This document shows positions 1 to 8,681 of a DNA stretch of 64,000 nucleotides, one piece after another. Every line of letters starts with the position of its first letter. The first letter of the stretch is position 1. A program made the translations under genes and the position numbers. Location of the stretch: NCBI GenBank assembly GCA_944323155.1, contig CALURL010000011.1, positions 1 through 64,000 of the forward strand. Direction: 5' to 3'. The stretch is from Candidatus Gastranaerophilales bacterium (GTDB lineage: Bacteria > Cyanobacteriota > Vampirovibrionia > Gastranaerophilales > Gastranaerophilaceae). The notes below the pieces were generated by a model. The model made no database searches and had not been told where the DNA came from. It saw nothing but the letters and a program-made list of their open reading frames with translations.

Positions 1-174
1 GTAACGAAATGTAAATATAAATTTAAAATAGGCTGAAACCCGCTTATAGTCCCGGATAGGATAGGATAGGAGGCAGTATTGTCAATTCTTTTTAGCAAAA
101 ATACTTTATAAGAATATAAAAAGTATATAAAAATAATATAAAGATTTAGCTAATTAGAAAGGAGAACATTACTT
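1..174 (+). promoter_or_regulatory. Promoter and long leader with tandem GGATA repeats
   Basis: A -10-like TATAGT lies at 45-50 behind the block TTTAAAATAGGCTGAAACC (22-40). The predicted transcript start (about 57) falls inside three tandem GGATA units at 54-68, followed by GGAGG. A leader of about 118 nt leads to a Shine-Dalgarno (GAAAGGAG, 157-164) and the ATG at 175. The same organisation recurs upstream of the gene at 63390. Promoter function is inferred from sequence only. Confidence 0.5.
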
Positions 175-1104
175 ATGACTTTGCAAGTAGATCCATCAAA
201 TGGTGATGACAAATGGGGTGTAGGCAGTACAAGAACACCTAAAACAGAAGAACAAAAGCCAAAAATTGAAGTTTTTGGCCCAAAATACAAAGAAGTTTAC
301 ACAAAAGACGGGAAAAATCAATTAATGATTCTTGTCGAAGATAACGGTTCAAATCCCTTTGAAATCTTAAACAAATTGCAAGACGATTTTGCAAAAAATA
401 ACCCGAGCTCTCAGGCTGGGGCAAATGAGTCATCAGAAGACTTACCTCCTGAATTACAAGAAGCCTTTAATCGCAAGAATATAGAACTGCCTCTGAATGA
501 GGAAGATGAAGCATCAGATGTCTCTAACACACCGAATGCCAAAGGTAAAACACCAGCCCCCAAAGATGACCCGGAAATAGAACTTGACCCGCCTAAAATA
601 AACCTTCCGGAACCTCAAAAGCCGGAATCTTCAGGAGCTGCTTCGGGAAGAATTAACACCGTACCGGACAATATAGATGCCGGAAAACCTGTTGAATACA
701 CCCCGGCGCCAAGTGAATATAATGCAGAAAATCCTCATCCTAAATCAGGAACAAAAACAACAGGAGAAAATGGTTATTCAATGGTTGTTCAGGATGATGG
801 AAGCTACAAGTATTACAATCCGGACGGACAAGAAATTTCGGCCGAAGAATTTAGGAAATACAATCACAATATGTATTCAACCAGCCTCTCACAAAACTGG
901 GGCCCCATGGATCCAAAAGATGGTACGCGCAAACGAGGAAATGTAGTAGTATCAGACTACAATTATCAACTTATTAAGACATATGGCGATCCGGCACTGT
1001 TCTATATAACCGAAAACGGAAAGTACGTAAATTCCAAAGGCGAAGTTATTAATGAATACGTATATAAGCAGCTTTGTGAAGCTTATCAAGATATCACAAC
1101 ATAA
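175..1104 (+). CDS. Uncharacterised low-complexity protein with C-terminal WG-like segment
   Basis: Function unknown. This 309-residue protein has no signal peptide or membrane segment. Residues 80-200 are rich in Pro, Glu, Asp, Lys and Asn and look disordered. Residues 195-300 contain Tyr/Gly-rich strands (for example DDGSYKYYNPDGQEIS and ITENGKYVNSKGEVI) resembling short beta repeats of the 'ENGKY..' kind seen in surface or scaffold proteins. The start is set by GAAAGGAG ten nt upstream. A hairpin terminator follows, so it is monocistronic. Its promoter and AGGAT-repeat leader are shared with the gene at 63390, suggesting co-regulation. The family is probably restricted to this lineage. Confidence 0.75.
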   Translation: MTLQVDPSNGDDKWGVGSTRTPKTEEQKPKIEVFGPKYKEVYTKDGKNQLMILVEDNGSNPFEILNKLQDDFAKNNPSSQAGANESSEDLPPELQEAFNRKNIELPLNEEDEASDVSNTPNAKGKTPAPKDDPEIELDPPKINLPEPQKPESSGAASGRINTVPDNIDAGKPVEYTPAPSEYNAENPHPKSGTKTTGENGYSMVVQDDGSYKYYNPDGQEISAEEFRKYNHNMYSTSLSQNWGPMDPKDGTRKRGNVVVSDYNYQLIKTYGDPALFYITENGKYVNSKGEVINEYVYKQLCEAYQDITT

Positions 1105-1111
1105 AACTTTT

Positions 1112-1140
1112 AAGAGGTGCTTCAATGCACCTCTTTATTT
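1112..1140 (+). terminator. Rho-independent terminator
   Basis: The nine-base arms AAGAGGTGC and GCACCTCTT enclose a six-nt loop and run into TTTATTT. A second, weaker hairpin (GAGTGGT/ACCGCTC, about 1151-1174) with a T-run follows and may back it up. Confidence 0.8.
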
Positions 1141-1182
1141 AATTTTTAAAAAGAGTGGTAAAATTAACCGCTCTTTTTTATA

Positions 1183-1210
1183 TTTACAATTGTCATGTTT
1201 ATAGTATAAT
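1183..1210 (+). promoter_or_regulatory. fabD promoter
   Basis: TTTACA (1183-1188), a 16-nt spacer and TATAAT (1205-1210) sit about 33 nt before the fabD ATG, leaving room for the Shine-Dalgarno GAGAGGGA. Confidence 0.65.
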
Positions 1211-1243
1211 TGCCACAGGAACATTTTTAGAGAGGGATATTTT

Positions 1244-2194
1244 ATGGCAAAAAAGATTGCATTTTTGTTTCCTGGTCAAGGGTCTCAGGCTGTCGGCATG
1301 GGAAAAGATTTGTATGACAATTTTGAATCAGCAAAAGATGTTTTTGATGAGGCTGATAAAGTTTTAGGAAAAAGTGTTACAACTTTGTGTTTTGAAGGTC
1401 CGGATGAAGCCTTAAAACAAACAGTTAACACTCAACCCTGTATTGTAACAATGTCAATTGCTGCTATGGAAGCATTAAAATCAAATTTTGATATCAAGCC
1501 TGATTATGTTGCAGGACATTCGTTGGGTGAATATTGCGCAATGTATGCGGCAAATGTTATGTCTTTGGAAACAACATTAAAAGCTATTCAAAAAAGAGCT
1601 GATCTGATGGGTGCAACAAAGGGTGGTGCAATGGCTGCTGTTTTGAATGCACCGGAAGGCGCTTTGGAAGAAGCGTTAAAAGAAGCTTCTCAGATTGGTT
1701 ATGTAGATGTCGCAAACTATAATTCTCCTGCACAGGTTGTAATTACAGGTGATGAAGCTGCAGTTGCAAAAGCAGGTGAGCTTATTCTTGCAAAAGGCGC
1801 AAGACGTGTTGTTCCGCTTGCAGTTTCTGGCGCATTTCATTCAAAATTTATGGAAAATGCCGGTCATGAATTTGAAAACTTTGTATCAACTCTGGATTTG
1901 AATAACGCTGAAATCCCTGTAGTTACAAATGTTGATGCGGAACCTACAACACAAAGTGCTGATTTTAAAGTAAAAATGCCAAAACAAATTTATTCATCAG
2001 TGCATTGGACTCAAACTATTCAAAAAATGGCTTCAGACGGTGTTGAAATCTTTATTGAAATCGGATCTGGAAAAGTTCTTGCAGGTTTGAACAAGAAAAT
2101 AGTTCCAGAAGCTGCTGTTTTCAATGTTTTTGATAAAGCTTCATTAGAAAATACAATAGAAAGTTTAAAGGAGATATTATGTCTGAAAAATTAG
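1244..2194 (+). CDS. fabD: Malonyl-CoA:ACP transacylase FabD
   Basis: Transfers malonyl from CoA to acyl carrier protein, feeding type II fatty acid synthesis in the cytoplasm. The 316-residue length is typical. The oxyanion motif GQGSQ is at residues 11-15, the nucleophile serine in GHSLGEY at Ser93, and the catalytic histidine in AFHSKF at His199. The start is preceded by GAGAGGGA. Its last 16 bases overlap fabG, so the two are translationally coupled. acpP and fabF follow, making this the main elongation gene cluster; fabH and fabI are not in the window. Confidence 0.97.
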   Translation: MAKKIAFLFPGQGSQAVGMGKDLYDNFESAKDVFDEADKVLGKSVTTLCFEGPDEALKQTVNTQPCIVTMSIAAMEALKSNFDIKPDYVAGHSLGEYCAMYAANVMSLETTLKAIQKRADLMGATKGGAMAAVLNAPEGALEEALKEASQIGYVDVANYNSPAQVVITGDEAAVAKAGELILAKGARRVVPLAVSGAFHSKFMENAGHEFENFVSTLDLNNAEIPVVTNVDAEPTTQSADFKVKMPKQIYSSVHWTQTIQKMASDGVEIFIEIGSGKVLAGLNKKIVPEAAVFNVFDKASLENTIESLKEILCLKN

Positions 2195-2904
2195 CATTAG
2201 TAACAGGTGCATCACGCGGAATAGGTAAAGCATGCGCTTTTGAACTTGCAAAAGCAGGTTATGACATAGCAGTTAACTTTGCTGGAAACGAAGAAGCTGC
2301 AAACAAAACTGTTGAAGAAATAAAAGCACTAGGCGTTGATGCTGCTGCTTTTAAATTCGATGTTTCTAATCAGGAAGAAGCTGCAAAAGGTGTTGAAGCT
2401 GTTATAGAAAAATTCGGAAGAATTGATATTCTTGTTAACAATGCAGGGATTACCCGCGATGGCTTGTTTATGAGAATGAGTGCAGAAAACTGGAACGCTG
2501 TAATTAATACAAATTTATCAAGCGCTTTCTATGTATCACAGCCTGTTGTAAAGGTTATGATGAAACAAAGAAGTGGTGCTATTGTTAATATGTCAAGTGT
2601 TGTCGGAGTTTCTGGAAACGCTGGTCAGGCCAACTATTCAGCGGCAAAGGCAGGACTTATCGGTTTGACTAAAACTCTTGCAAAAGAATTAGGTTCACGC
2701 GGTATTAGAGTTAATGCTATTGCGCCTGGATTTATTAATACTGATATGACAAAAGATCTTGATACTTCCAAATTTACAGACTTTATCCCGTTGAAACGTC
2801 TTGGCGAACCGGAAGATATCGCTAAAGCTGTTAAATTTTTGGCTGTAGACGCAGATTATATCACAGGTCAGGTTCTGGAAGTTGATGGCGGTTTAATTAT
2901 ATAA
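2179..2904 (+). CDS. fabG: 3-oxoacyl-ACP reductase FabG
   Basis: NADPH-dependent ketoreduction of 3-oxoacyl-ACP, the first reduction of fatty acid elongation. It is a 241-residue short-chain dehydrogenase. The Rossmann motif TGASRGIG is at 9-16, NNAG at 87-90, the catalytic serine near 139-140, Tyr153 and Lys157 (YSAAK), and the C-terminal ITGQVLEVDGG. The start lies inside the fabD tail behind AAAGGAG. Genome context (fabD-fabG-acpP-fabF) supports FabG rather than another SDR enzyme. Confidence 0.97.
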   Translation: MSEKLALVTGASRGIGKACAFELAKAGYDIAVNFAGNEEAANKTVEEIKALGVDAAAFKFDVSNQEEAAKGVEAVIEKFGRIDILVNNAGITRDGLFMRMSAENWNAVINTNLSSAFYVSQPVVKVMMKQRSGAIVNMSSVVGVSGNAGQANYSAAKAGLIGLTKTLAKELGSRGIRVNAIAPGFINTDMTKDLDTSKFTDFIPLKRLGEPEDIAKAVKFLAVDADYITGQVLEVDGGLII

Positions 2905-3002
2905 AAAATTATGGCAAGAATTCTAAGTACATAGAAAGTTTTTATGAAACTGAGTTGAAAAGTAAAGATTTTTAACAATGTAACCTTTGGAATGTAAATA
3001 CC

Positions 3003-3031
3003 TTGCAAAAATTTTTTGAACTAAGTATAAT
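3003..3031 (+). promoter_or_regulatory. acpP promoter
   Basis: TTGCAA, a 17-nt spacer and TATAAT lie about 60 nt before the acpP ATG. A separate strong promoter is expected because ACP is needed in excess over the enzymes. The rest of the 185-bp gap (2905-3089) shows nothing else recognisable. Confidence 0.7.
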
Positions 3032-3089
3032 TATATAGTTATTATAGAAATATAGTGTAGTAATACAATTAAATTATGAGGTAAAAAAC

Positions 3090-3320
3090 ATGAGTACATT
3101 AGAAAAAGTTAAAAAAGTAGTTGTAGATCAATTAAGCGTTGACGAATCTTTAGTTACTCCTGAAGCAAGCTTCACAGCAGATTTGGGCGCAGATTCATTA
3201 GATACAGTAGAATTAGTAATGGCTTTCGAAGAAGAATTCGGCTGCGAAATTCCTGATGAAGAAGCTGAAAAAATTCAAACTGTACAAGACGCAGTTAACT
3301 ATATCGACTCTCACAAATAG
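3090..3320 (+). CDS. acpP: Acyl carrier protein
   Basis: Carries growing acyl chains on a 4'-phosphopantetheine arm and also supplies hydroxyacyl chains for lipid A. It has 76 residues, is strongly acidic, and carries the attachment motif [10 protein letters not shown] with Ser36 as the modified serine. It starts behind ATGAGGTAAAAAAC and has its own promoter. The 128-bp gap before fabF contains a hairpin (AATATCTT/AAGATATT, 3341-3360, extended by TCACT/AGTGA) that may attenuate or process the message between the two genes. Confidence 0.98.
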   Translation: MSTLEKVKKVVVDQLSVDESLVTPEASFTADLGADSLDTVELVMAFEEEFGCEIPDEEAEKIQTVQDAVNYIDSHK

Positions 3321-3332
3321 ACTGCTTGTGCG

Positions 3333-3367
3333 GTCACTTGAATATCTTTTCTAAGATATTGAGTGAG
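3333..3367 (+). promoter_or_regulatory. Hairpin between acpP and fabF
   Basis: The eight-base arms AATATCTT and AAGATATT around TTCT are extended outward by TCACT and AGTGA. No T-run follows, so it is unlikely to be a full terminator. It could be a processing or stability element that separates acpP from fabF dosage. Confidence 0.4.
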
Positions 3368-3448
3368 AATTCAAAAATGTTGCGAGGGTGAAAATTGAAT
3401 ATTATTTTCCCCTCGTATATTTATCAGAATAAACTAAAAGGTAAAGAG

Positions 3449-4702
3449 ATGACAAAAAGAAGAGTAGTTATCACAGGACTTGGTGCAGTTACACCATTTG
3501 GTGTCGGTGTTGATAAATTTTGGAATAGTCTTGTAGAAGGAAAAAGCGGAATTAGTATATCAGAGCTTATTGATGTTTCAAAGCATGTTGTAAAAATTTC
3601 CGGCGAATGTAAAAATTTTAATCCTGAGGAATATATTGACCCAAAAGAAGCTAAAAAAATGGACAGATTTATTCAGTTTGCAATGATTGCTGCTGATGAA
3701 GCCGTGAAAGATGCTAAACTTGAAGAAGTTCATGACGTTGATCCTTACAAAATTGGTGTTATGGTAAGTTCTGCAGCAGGCGGTTTCAGAACTTTTGAAG
3801 ATAACCATGTAAGAATTCTTGAAAAAGGACCTAATAAATGTTCTCCTTTTACAATCCCTATGATGATTGTCAATATGGCATCAGGCAGGATTTCTATGAA
3901 ATACGGATTTAAGGGAATTAATAAAGTTGTTGTTTCTGCTTGTGCTACCGGAACTCATACAATTGGCGATGCATTCCGTTCTATTCAATATGGAGATGCT
4001 GATATAATGGTTGCAGGCGGAGCAGAGGCTACTATTTGCGATGTTGGTATTGGAGCCTTTTCAAGCGCAAGAACTTTGTCCAAACGTAATGATGAACCTA
4101 CAAAAGCTTCACGTCCTTGGGATGTTGACAGAGATGGTTTTGTAATGAGTGAAGGCGCCGGAGTTTTGGTATTGGAAGAGTATGAACATGCCAAAAAACG
4201 CGGTGCAAAAATTTATGCAGAAGTTGTAGGTTACGGGCAAACTGCTGATGCTTATGATGTTGTTGCTCCTGATCCGGAAGGTCAGGGTGCTACTCATTCT
4301 ATGAAATTTGCACTTGAAGATGCAGGATTGAAACCGCAAGATATAGACTATATAAATGCTCACGGTACAAGTACAGGACTTGGTGATGTTGCCGAATCAA
4401 AAGCTATTGAAGGTTTGTTCGGCAGCAAAGATGTAAATAAAAACCTACTTGTAAGTTCTACAAAATCAATGCATGGACATCTTCTTGGTGCAACTGGCGC
4501 TGTAGAATGTATCGCTTGCGTAAAAACAATTAATGAAAAAATAGTACCTCCGACAATCAACCTTGATAATCAAGATGAAAAAGTTGGTAATCTTGACTAT
4601 GTTCCTCATAAGGCAAGAAAAGCTGATATTCATACTGCTTTGTCAAATTCATTTGGTTTCGGCGGTCAAAATGCTTCTATTATTATTAAAGAAGTAAAAT
4701 AG
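3449..4702 (+). CDS. fabF: 3-oxoacyl-ACP synthase II FabF
   Basis: Condenses malonyl-ACP with acyl-ACP in fatty acid elongation. From the ATG at 3449 the protein has 417 residues and begins MTKRRVVITGLG, matching the family. The frame extends 18 codons further upstream, but those residues are not family-like. The catalytic triad is visible: Cys165 in SACATGTH, a His in NAHGTST near 304, and a His in SMHGHLLG near 341. GFGGQNAS closes the fold. Followed by a bidirectional terminator shared with the convergent phosphofructokinase gene. Confidence 0.96.
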   Translation: MTKRRVVITGLGAVTPFGVGVDKFWNSLVEGKSGISISELIDVSKHVVKISGECKNFNPEEYIDPKEAKKMDRFIQFAMIAADEAVKDAKLEEVHDVDPYKIGVMVSSAAGGFRTFEDNHVRILEKGPNKCSPFTIPMMIVNMASGRISMKYGFKGINKVVVSACATGTHTIGDAFRSIQYGDADIMVAGGAEATICDVGIGAFSSARTLSKRNDEPTKASRPWDVDRDGFVMSEGAGVLVLEEYEHAKKRGAKIYAEVVGYGQTADAYDVVAPDPEGQGATHSMKFALEDAGLKPQDIDYINAHGTSTGLGDVAESKAIEGLFGSKDVNKNLLVSSTKSMHGHLLGATGAVECIACVKTINEKIVPPTINLDNQDEKVGNLDYVPHKARKADIHTALSNSFGFGGQNASIIIKEVK

Positions 4703-4732
4703 TACAAATAAATTTTTTAAAATTTATAATAA

Positions 4733-4770
4733 TAAAAAAATACCGCTTTTATTTAAAGCGGTATTTTTGT
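4733..4770. terminator. Bidirectional terminator between fabF and PPi-PFK
   Basis: ATACCGCTTT and its complement AAAGCGGTAT flank a short loop, with A-runs on the left and T-runs on the right, so it can serve both converging genes. Confidence 0.85.
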
Positions 4771-4786
4771 GTCTGTTTGTAGCTAT

Positions 4787-6469
4787 CTACACATTAGCCA
4801 ATTCTTTTGCTCTTTCCAATTGTAATGTGCAAGTTGTAACATCACAAACGCAAGATGGTCCAAAGTATTGAATTGCACCTGGGAATAAATATCTGTCATT
4901 CATTGCCCAGTCTTCTCTGTTAGCTTCCAACACTTTGAATACAGGCCCATCAAGTTTTACCAATGCTTTTTGAATTACTGGTTTGAATTCACCGTGACGT
5001 TTTTCCATATTCATCATCATTGTCAATGGAACACCGCCTGCAACCCATTCAGAAGCAGGAGCTGTCAAATTTCTAACTGATGACAAATAACCTGTTAATC
5101 CAAAATTGATTAGAGCAAATGCATTAAAGCCTAAAGAATAGCAGTAATCAGCATCAAAGTTTGATGGGAATGCACATCTTCCTTCATAGCCGAAGAAGTG
5201 TGATTGTGCATTGAATTTGCCAATGTAATCACCTTGAGATTTCAATTCGTCAAGTCTTGTTGAAATCATTTCAATTAAAAGTTTTTCAGTTTCTATTTTA
5301 GAAACTTGAACATTACCATGCGGGTCTCTATCTGCCAACAATTGACCTTTAATTAAAATAGGTAATGAAGCATAAACTTTTGCATTTGCAGGATCCAATC
5401 TGTTTTCTACAATATCAAATTTTTCTCTGATTGTTGTAGCATTAACAAAGTCAGGATCTGTTTCTAATGACGCCATAATATCATTCAAGTTAGCAATCAT
5501 AGATTTCATTTCCGGAATAAATTCAATCAAACCTTCAGGAATAATTGCAATACCGAAGTTTTTACCCTGATCAGCACGTTTAACGATAATATCAGTAATA
5601 TAATTTACAACTTGTTCCAAAGACATTCTTTTTTCTTCAACCTCTTCAGAAATCATTGTAATATTAGGCTGAGTTTGCAAAGCAGCTTCCAAAGCTACGT
5701 GAGAAGCACTTCTTCCCATAATCTTGATAAAGTGCCAGTATTTTTTAGCAGAATTTGCGTCACGCTGAATGTTGCCGATTAATTCTGCATAAGTTTTTGT
5801 TGCAGTATCAAAACCGAAAGAAATTTCGATTTGTTCGTTTTTCAAGTCGCCGTCAATAGTTTTTGGACAGCCGATAACCTGAATACCTGTGTTATTTTTA
5901 ACAAACCATTCTGCAAGCAAAGCTGCGTTTGTATTTGAATCATCTCCACCAATAATTACGACTGCAGAAATGTTTAATTTTTTACAAACTTCCAAAGATT
6001 TTTGGAACTGTTCTTCTGTTTCAAGCTTTGTTCTACCAGAGCCGATAATATCAAATCCGCCGGTATTTCTGTAAGCGTCGATAAACTCATCAGTGAATTC
6101 AATATATTTGCCGTCAATAATACCAGATGGACCGCCTAAAAATCCATAAAGTTTGTTAGCAGAATTTGCCTGTTTCAAAGCGTCATATAAACCGGCGATT
6201 ACGTTGTGTCCGCCAGGTGCCTGGCCGCCTGAAAGGATTACACCAACGTTTCTTGTTGATGATGTTTTTGCATCACTACCTGCATTAAAAGTAACAACAG
6301 GCTTTCCATAAGTGTTTTTGAATAATTCTTTAATTTGTTCTTGATCTCTTACTGATTGAGTCGCAGAACCTTCAGCCATTTCAAGGTTATTAATTCCGTT
6401 AGCAAGGCTGGACGGAAGTTTTGGCTGATACTTTAATCTTTCGATTTGTAACGGTGAAAGTTTTTCCAT
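4787..6469 (-). CDS. pfp: Diphosphate--fructose-6-phosphate 1-phosphotransferase
   Basis: Reversible phosphorylation of fructose 6-phosphate using pyrophosphate, at the phosphofructokinase step of glycolysis. The 560-residue length matches the long PFP-beta clade rather than the 320-residue ATP enzyme. [10 protein letters not shown] and [10 protein letters not shown] carry the aspartates that in this family select PPi over ATP and bind metal. MGRSASHVA forms the sugar-phosphate site. A Shine-Dalgarno (AAGGAAGAGAAC) precedes the ATG. Monocistronic. PPi dependence is inferred from the motifs and fits an ATP-sparing anaerobe. Confidence 0.93.
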   Translation of the reverse strand: MEKLSPLQIERLKYQPKLPSSLANGINNLEMAEGSATQSVRDQEQIKELFKNTYGKPVVTFNAGSDAKTSSTRNVGVILSGGQAPGGHNVIAGLYDALKQANSANKLYGFLGGPSGIIDGKYIEFTDEFIDAYRNTGGFDIIGSGRTKLETEEQFQKSLEVCKKLNISAVVIIGGDDSNTNAALLAEWFVKNNTGIQVIGCPKTIDGDLKNEQIEISFGFDTATKTYAELIGNIQRDANSAKKYWHFIKIMGRSASHVALEAALQTQPNITMISEEVEEKRMSLEQVVNYITDIIVKRADQGKNFGIAIIPEGLIEFIPEMKSMIANLNDIMASLETDPDFVNATTIREKFDIVENRLDPANAKVYASLPILIKGQLLADRDPHGNVQVSKIETEKLLIEMISTRLDELKSQGDYIGKFNAQSHFFGYEGRCAFPSNFDADYCYSLGFNAFALINFGLTGYLSSVRNLTAPASEWVAGGVPLTMMMNMEKRHGEFKPVIQKALVKLDGPVFKVLEANREDWAMNDRYLFPGAIQYFGPSCVCDVTTCTLQLERAKELANV

Positions 6470-6582
6470 GTTCTCTTCCTTATATTAAATAACACTATTT
6501 ACAATTAATATTCTACAATAAAAAATATATTTTTTACATAGAATTATTGTTTTCTTACAGATGGCTTAACTTAAAAATTTTA

Positions 6583-7704
6583 TTATATAATAAATTTTCC
6601 GTTTTCATAAATCAAAACATCATCCGCATAAATCTTACCGCCTTGTGGATGTGTTTTTGTCGGCTTCATATTTTTAATCATGTCCCAGTGAAGGCCTGAA
6701 ATATTTTTGCCGCCTGTTTCAGGGTATGACGCTCCAACTGCCATGTGAATTGCCCCTCCGATTTTTTCATCGAATAAAATGTTGCCGGTAATCTCCTGAA
6801 TTTCATCGTTTGTCCCAACGGCAATTTCGCCTATGCCTTTAGACCCTTCGTCCATATTAAGCATTGCTTCTAAAAAGTCTTTGCCTGTTTCTGCTTCAAA
6901 TTTTACAACTTTCCCGTTTGCAATCCACAGGTGAACGCCGGTTGCAGAATTGCCGCGATAGTTTTGTGGAAAATCAAAGTAAATTTCTCCATTAATGTCA
7001 TTTTCAACGGGGGATGTAAAAACTTCTCCGTCAGGATAATTATTCAGACCTGAACAGCTTATCCATTTTCTGCCTTCTACGCCGAATGTAATATCTGTTT
7101 TTTCGCCAACTATGTGTAACTTTTTGACGCCGTTAAGATAGTTTGCCCATTTTGTTTGTTTTTCGTCTAATTCACGGAGTTTTTTTACAGGGTCATCCAA
7201 ATCAAGATAGCAGGATTTAAAAAGGAATTCAGAATATTCATCCAGAGACATTTTTGCTTCCTGCGCAAGTGCGTGAGTCGGAACATCTGCAATTACCCAT
7301 TTGGCGTCTCCTTTTGCAGAACGTTCCATAAGCATTTTAGAAAGTTCCTGTGTAGCCTTACCGCGTCGTCCGAGTTTTGTCAAATCGGCACGCGCCATAT
7401 TTTTTGTGTTCATCGGAGCTCCAATTGAGATAAATTTGTCAATTTTTTCATATTCTAATTTAGTAATTGGATCAATATAGTCAAGCTGTTCATCTGAAGC
7501 ATATTTTATGAAAATATCAGACATATCTTCAATTGAAGTTCTTACAATCGGATGAGCACCTTTTTCTAGAACTCTTTTATAAACTGCTTTTACAAGGTCT
7601 TTTGCATAAACGCTGGTTGCTCTGATTTGTACTAAATCACCTTTTTGCACATCTGTTGAGTAGTCAACCAGAACTTCTGCGTATTTATCCCAAATAGTTT
7701 TCAT
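6583..7704 (-). CDS. M29-family metallo-aminopeptidase
   Basis: Releases N-terminal amino acids from peptides in the cytoplasm. The 373 residues match the thermophilic aminopeptidase (M29) family in length and order: an N-terminal domain with DLVQIRATS, and a C-terminal metal domain with EIAVGTNDE, GAIHMAVGASYPETGG and SGLHWDMI supplying Glu, His and Asp ligands. The start is set by AGAGAGGGA. It lies downstream of the lpxA terminator, so it is its own unit. The substrate range cannot be read from sequence. Confidence 0.88.
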   Translation of the reverse strand: MKTIWDKYAEVLVDYSTDVQKGDLVQIRATSVYAKDLVKAVYKRVLEKGAHPIVRTSIEDMSDIFIKYASDEQLDYIDPITKLEYEKIDKFISIGAPMNTKNMARADLTKLGRRGKATQELSKMLMERSAKGDAKWVIADVPTHALAQEAKMSLDEYSEFLFKSCYLDLDDPVKKLRELDEKQTKWANYLNGVKKLHIVGEKTDITFGVEGRKWISCSGLNNYPDGEVFTSPVENDINGEIYFDFPQNYRGNSATGVHLWIANGKVVKFEAETGKDFLEAMLNMDEGSKGIGEIAVGTNDEIQEITGNILFDEKIGGAIHMAVGASYPETGGKNISGLHWDMIKNMKPTKTHPQGGKIYADDVLIYENGKFII

Positions 7705-7759
7705 ATAATATTCCCTCTCTTTTTTAATAATTCTGTTTATTATTTCATGTTAATATAAA

Positions 7760-7791
7760 ACTCCCTTCTCTTGCAATAGTGAGAAGGGAGT
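7760..7791 (-). terminator. lpxA terminator
   Basis: Eleven-base arms (ACTCCCTTCTC and GAGAAGGGAGT) around a ten-nt loop; read on the minus strand the stem is followed by TTTTATATT. It closes the lipid A block. Confidence 0.85.
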
Positions 7792-7808
7792 ATAATTTTA
7801 GATTATTG

Positions 7809-8618
7809 TTATTCTTCGCTTTCCAAAGATTCGTGACCGCTTTTGTGTGTTTTTAAAAGCACTCCGCGTTTGGATGTTTGAATAAATTCAATCATTTTTT
7901 CGATGTATTCATTCATCGGAATTTCAGCTTTAATTTTTTCGATAGCCTGAGTTGTGTTTAAATCTTCAGAAATTAGAAGTTTAAAAGCTTCGTTAGTTGC
8001 CGTTCTGATATCCTGCGGCACTCCGCGGCGTTTCATTGCAATAACATTAAGTCCGCGTGGAACAGGCGGTCTTCCTTCTCCTTTTGAATATGGAAGAATA
8101 TCCTGACGTGAAGCTGAAAAGCCGCTTATTATAGCCATATCACCAATTCTTATATTTTGATGGAATACGCTCATTCCGCCGACAAAAGCTCCAAATCCCA
8201 CATGAACGTGTCCGCCTAAAGTTACAAGATTTGCAAGAATTACCTCATCTGCTAAAACGCAGTTGTGGGCAATGTGAGAACCTACCATAAGCAGACATTT
8301 CTTACCGATTCTTGTTGTATAGTCACCGCAGGCTGCACCTCTGTGAATTGTTACGTTTTCTTTGATAATTGTTCCGTCTCCGATTACAACCTTAGTAGGC
8401 TCTCCTTTGTAGCCTAAATCTTGTGGTTCTGAACCTATAGTTGCAAATGGAGAAATTGTACAATCGTCTCCTATTTCTGCAAATTCAATATAAGCATTTG
8501 CGATTACTCTTGTTCTGTGGCCGATTTTAACGTTTTCACCGATTACAACATATGGGCCGATAATTGCATCATCCGCAATTTGGGCTGACGGGTGAATTAC
8601 TGCGGTTTTATCTATCAT
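7809..8618 (-). CDS. lpxA: UDP-N-acetylglucosamine O-acyltransferase LpxA
   Basis: First step of lipid A synthesis: transfers a 3-hydroxyacyl chain from ACP to the 3-OH of UDP-GlcNAc. From the ATG at 8618 it has 269 residues. A start six codons upstream would consume the Shine-Dalgarno AGAGAGGGA, so it is rejected. It has left-handed beta-helix hexapeptide repeats from residue 6 (VIHPSAQIADDAIIGPYVVI) and a catalytic His in the HRGAACG/GSHIAHNC region, then a helical C-terminal domain. A TATAAT-like -10 at 8649-8654 (minus) suggests its own promoter even though it belongs functionally to the lpx block upstream. Confidence 0.94.
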   Translation of the reverse strand: MIDKTAVIHPSAQIADDAIIGPYVVIGENVKIGHRTRVIANAYIEFAEIGDDCTISPFATIGSEPQDLGYKGEPTKVVIGDGTIIKENVTIHRGAACGDYTTRIGKKCLLMVGSHIAHNCVLADEVILANLVTLGGHVHVGFGAFVGGMSVFHQNIRIGDMAIISGFSASRQDILPYSKGEGRPPVPRGLNVIAMKRRGVPQDIRTATNEAFKLLISEDLNTTQAIEKIKAEIPMNEYIEKMIEFIQTSKRGVLLKTHKSGHESLESEE

Positions 8619-8681
8619 AAAATCCCTCTCTTTCAATACTATAGCTCAATTATAGTACAAATTACGGTGATTATCTATATT

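Noticed and set aside
340-360. GGTTCAAATCCC resembling a tRNA T-arm
   Set aside because: It lies in the coding frame of the 309-residue gene, and no acceptor or anticodon stem can be built around it. No tRNA was found in the window.
3395-3448. Longer N-terminus for FabF
   Set aside because: The extra 18 residues do not resemble any FabF start; the ATG at 3449 begins exactly at the conserved TKRRVVITG.
4109-4560. Several minus-strand frames opposite fabF
   Set aside because: They are antisense shadows of the fabF codons with no Shine-Dalgarno or family features.
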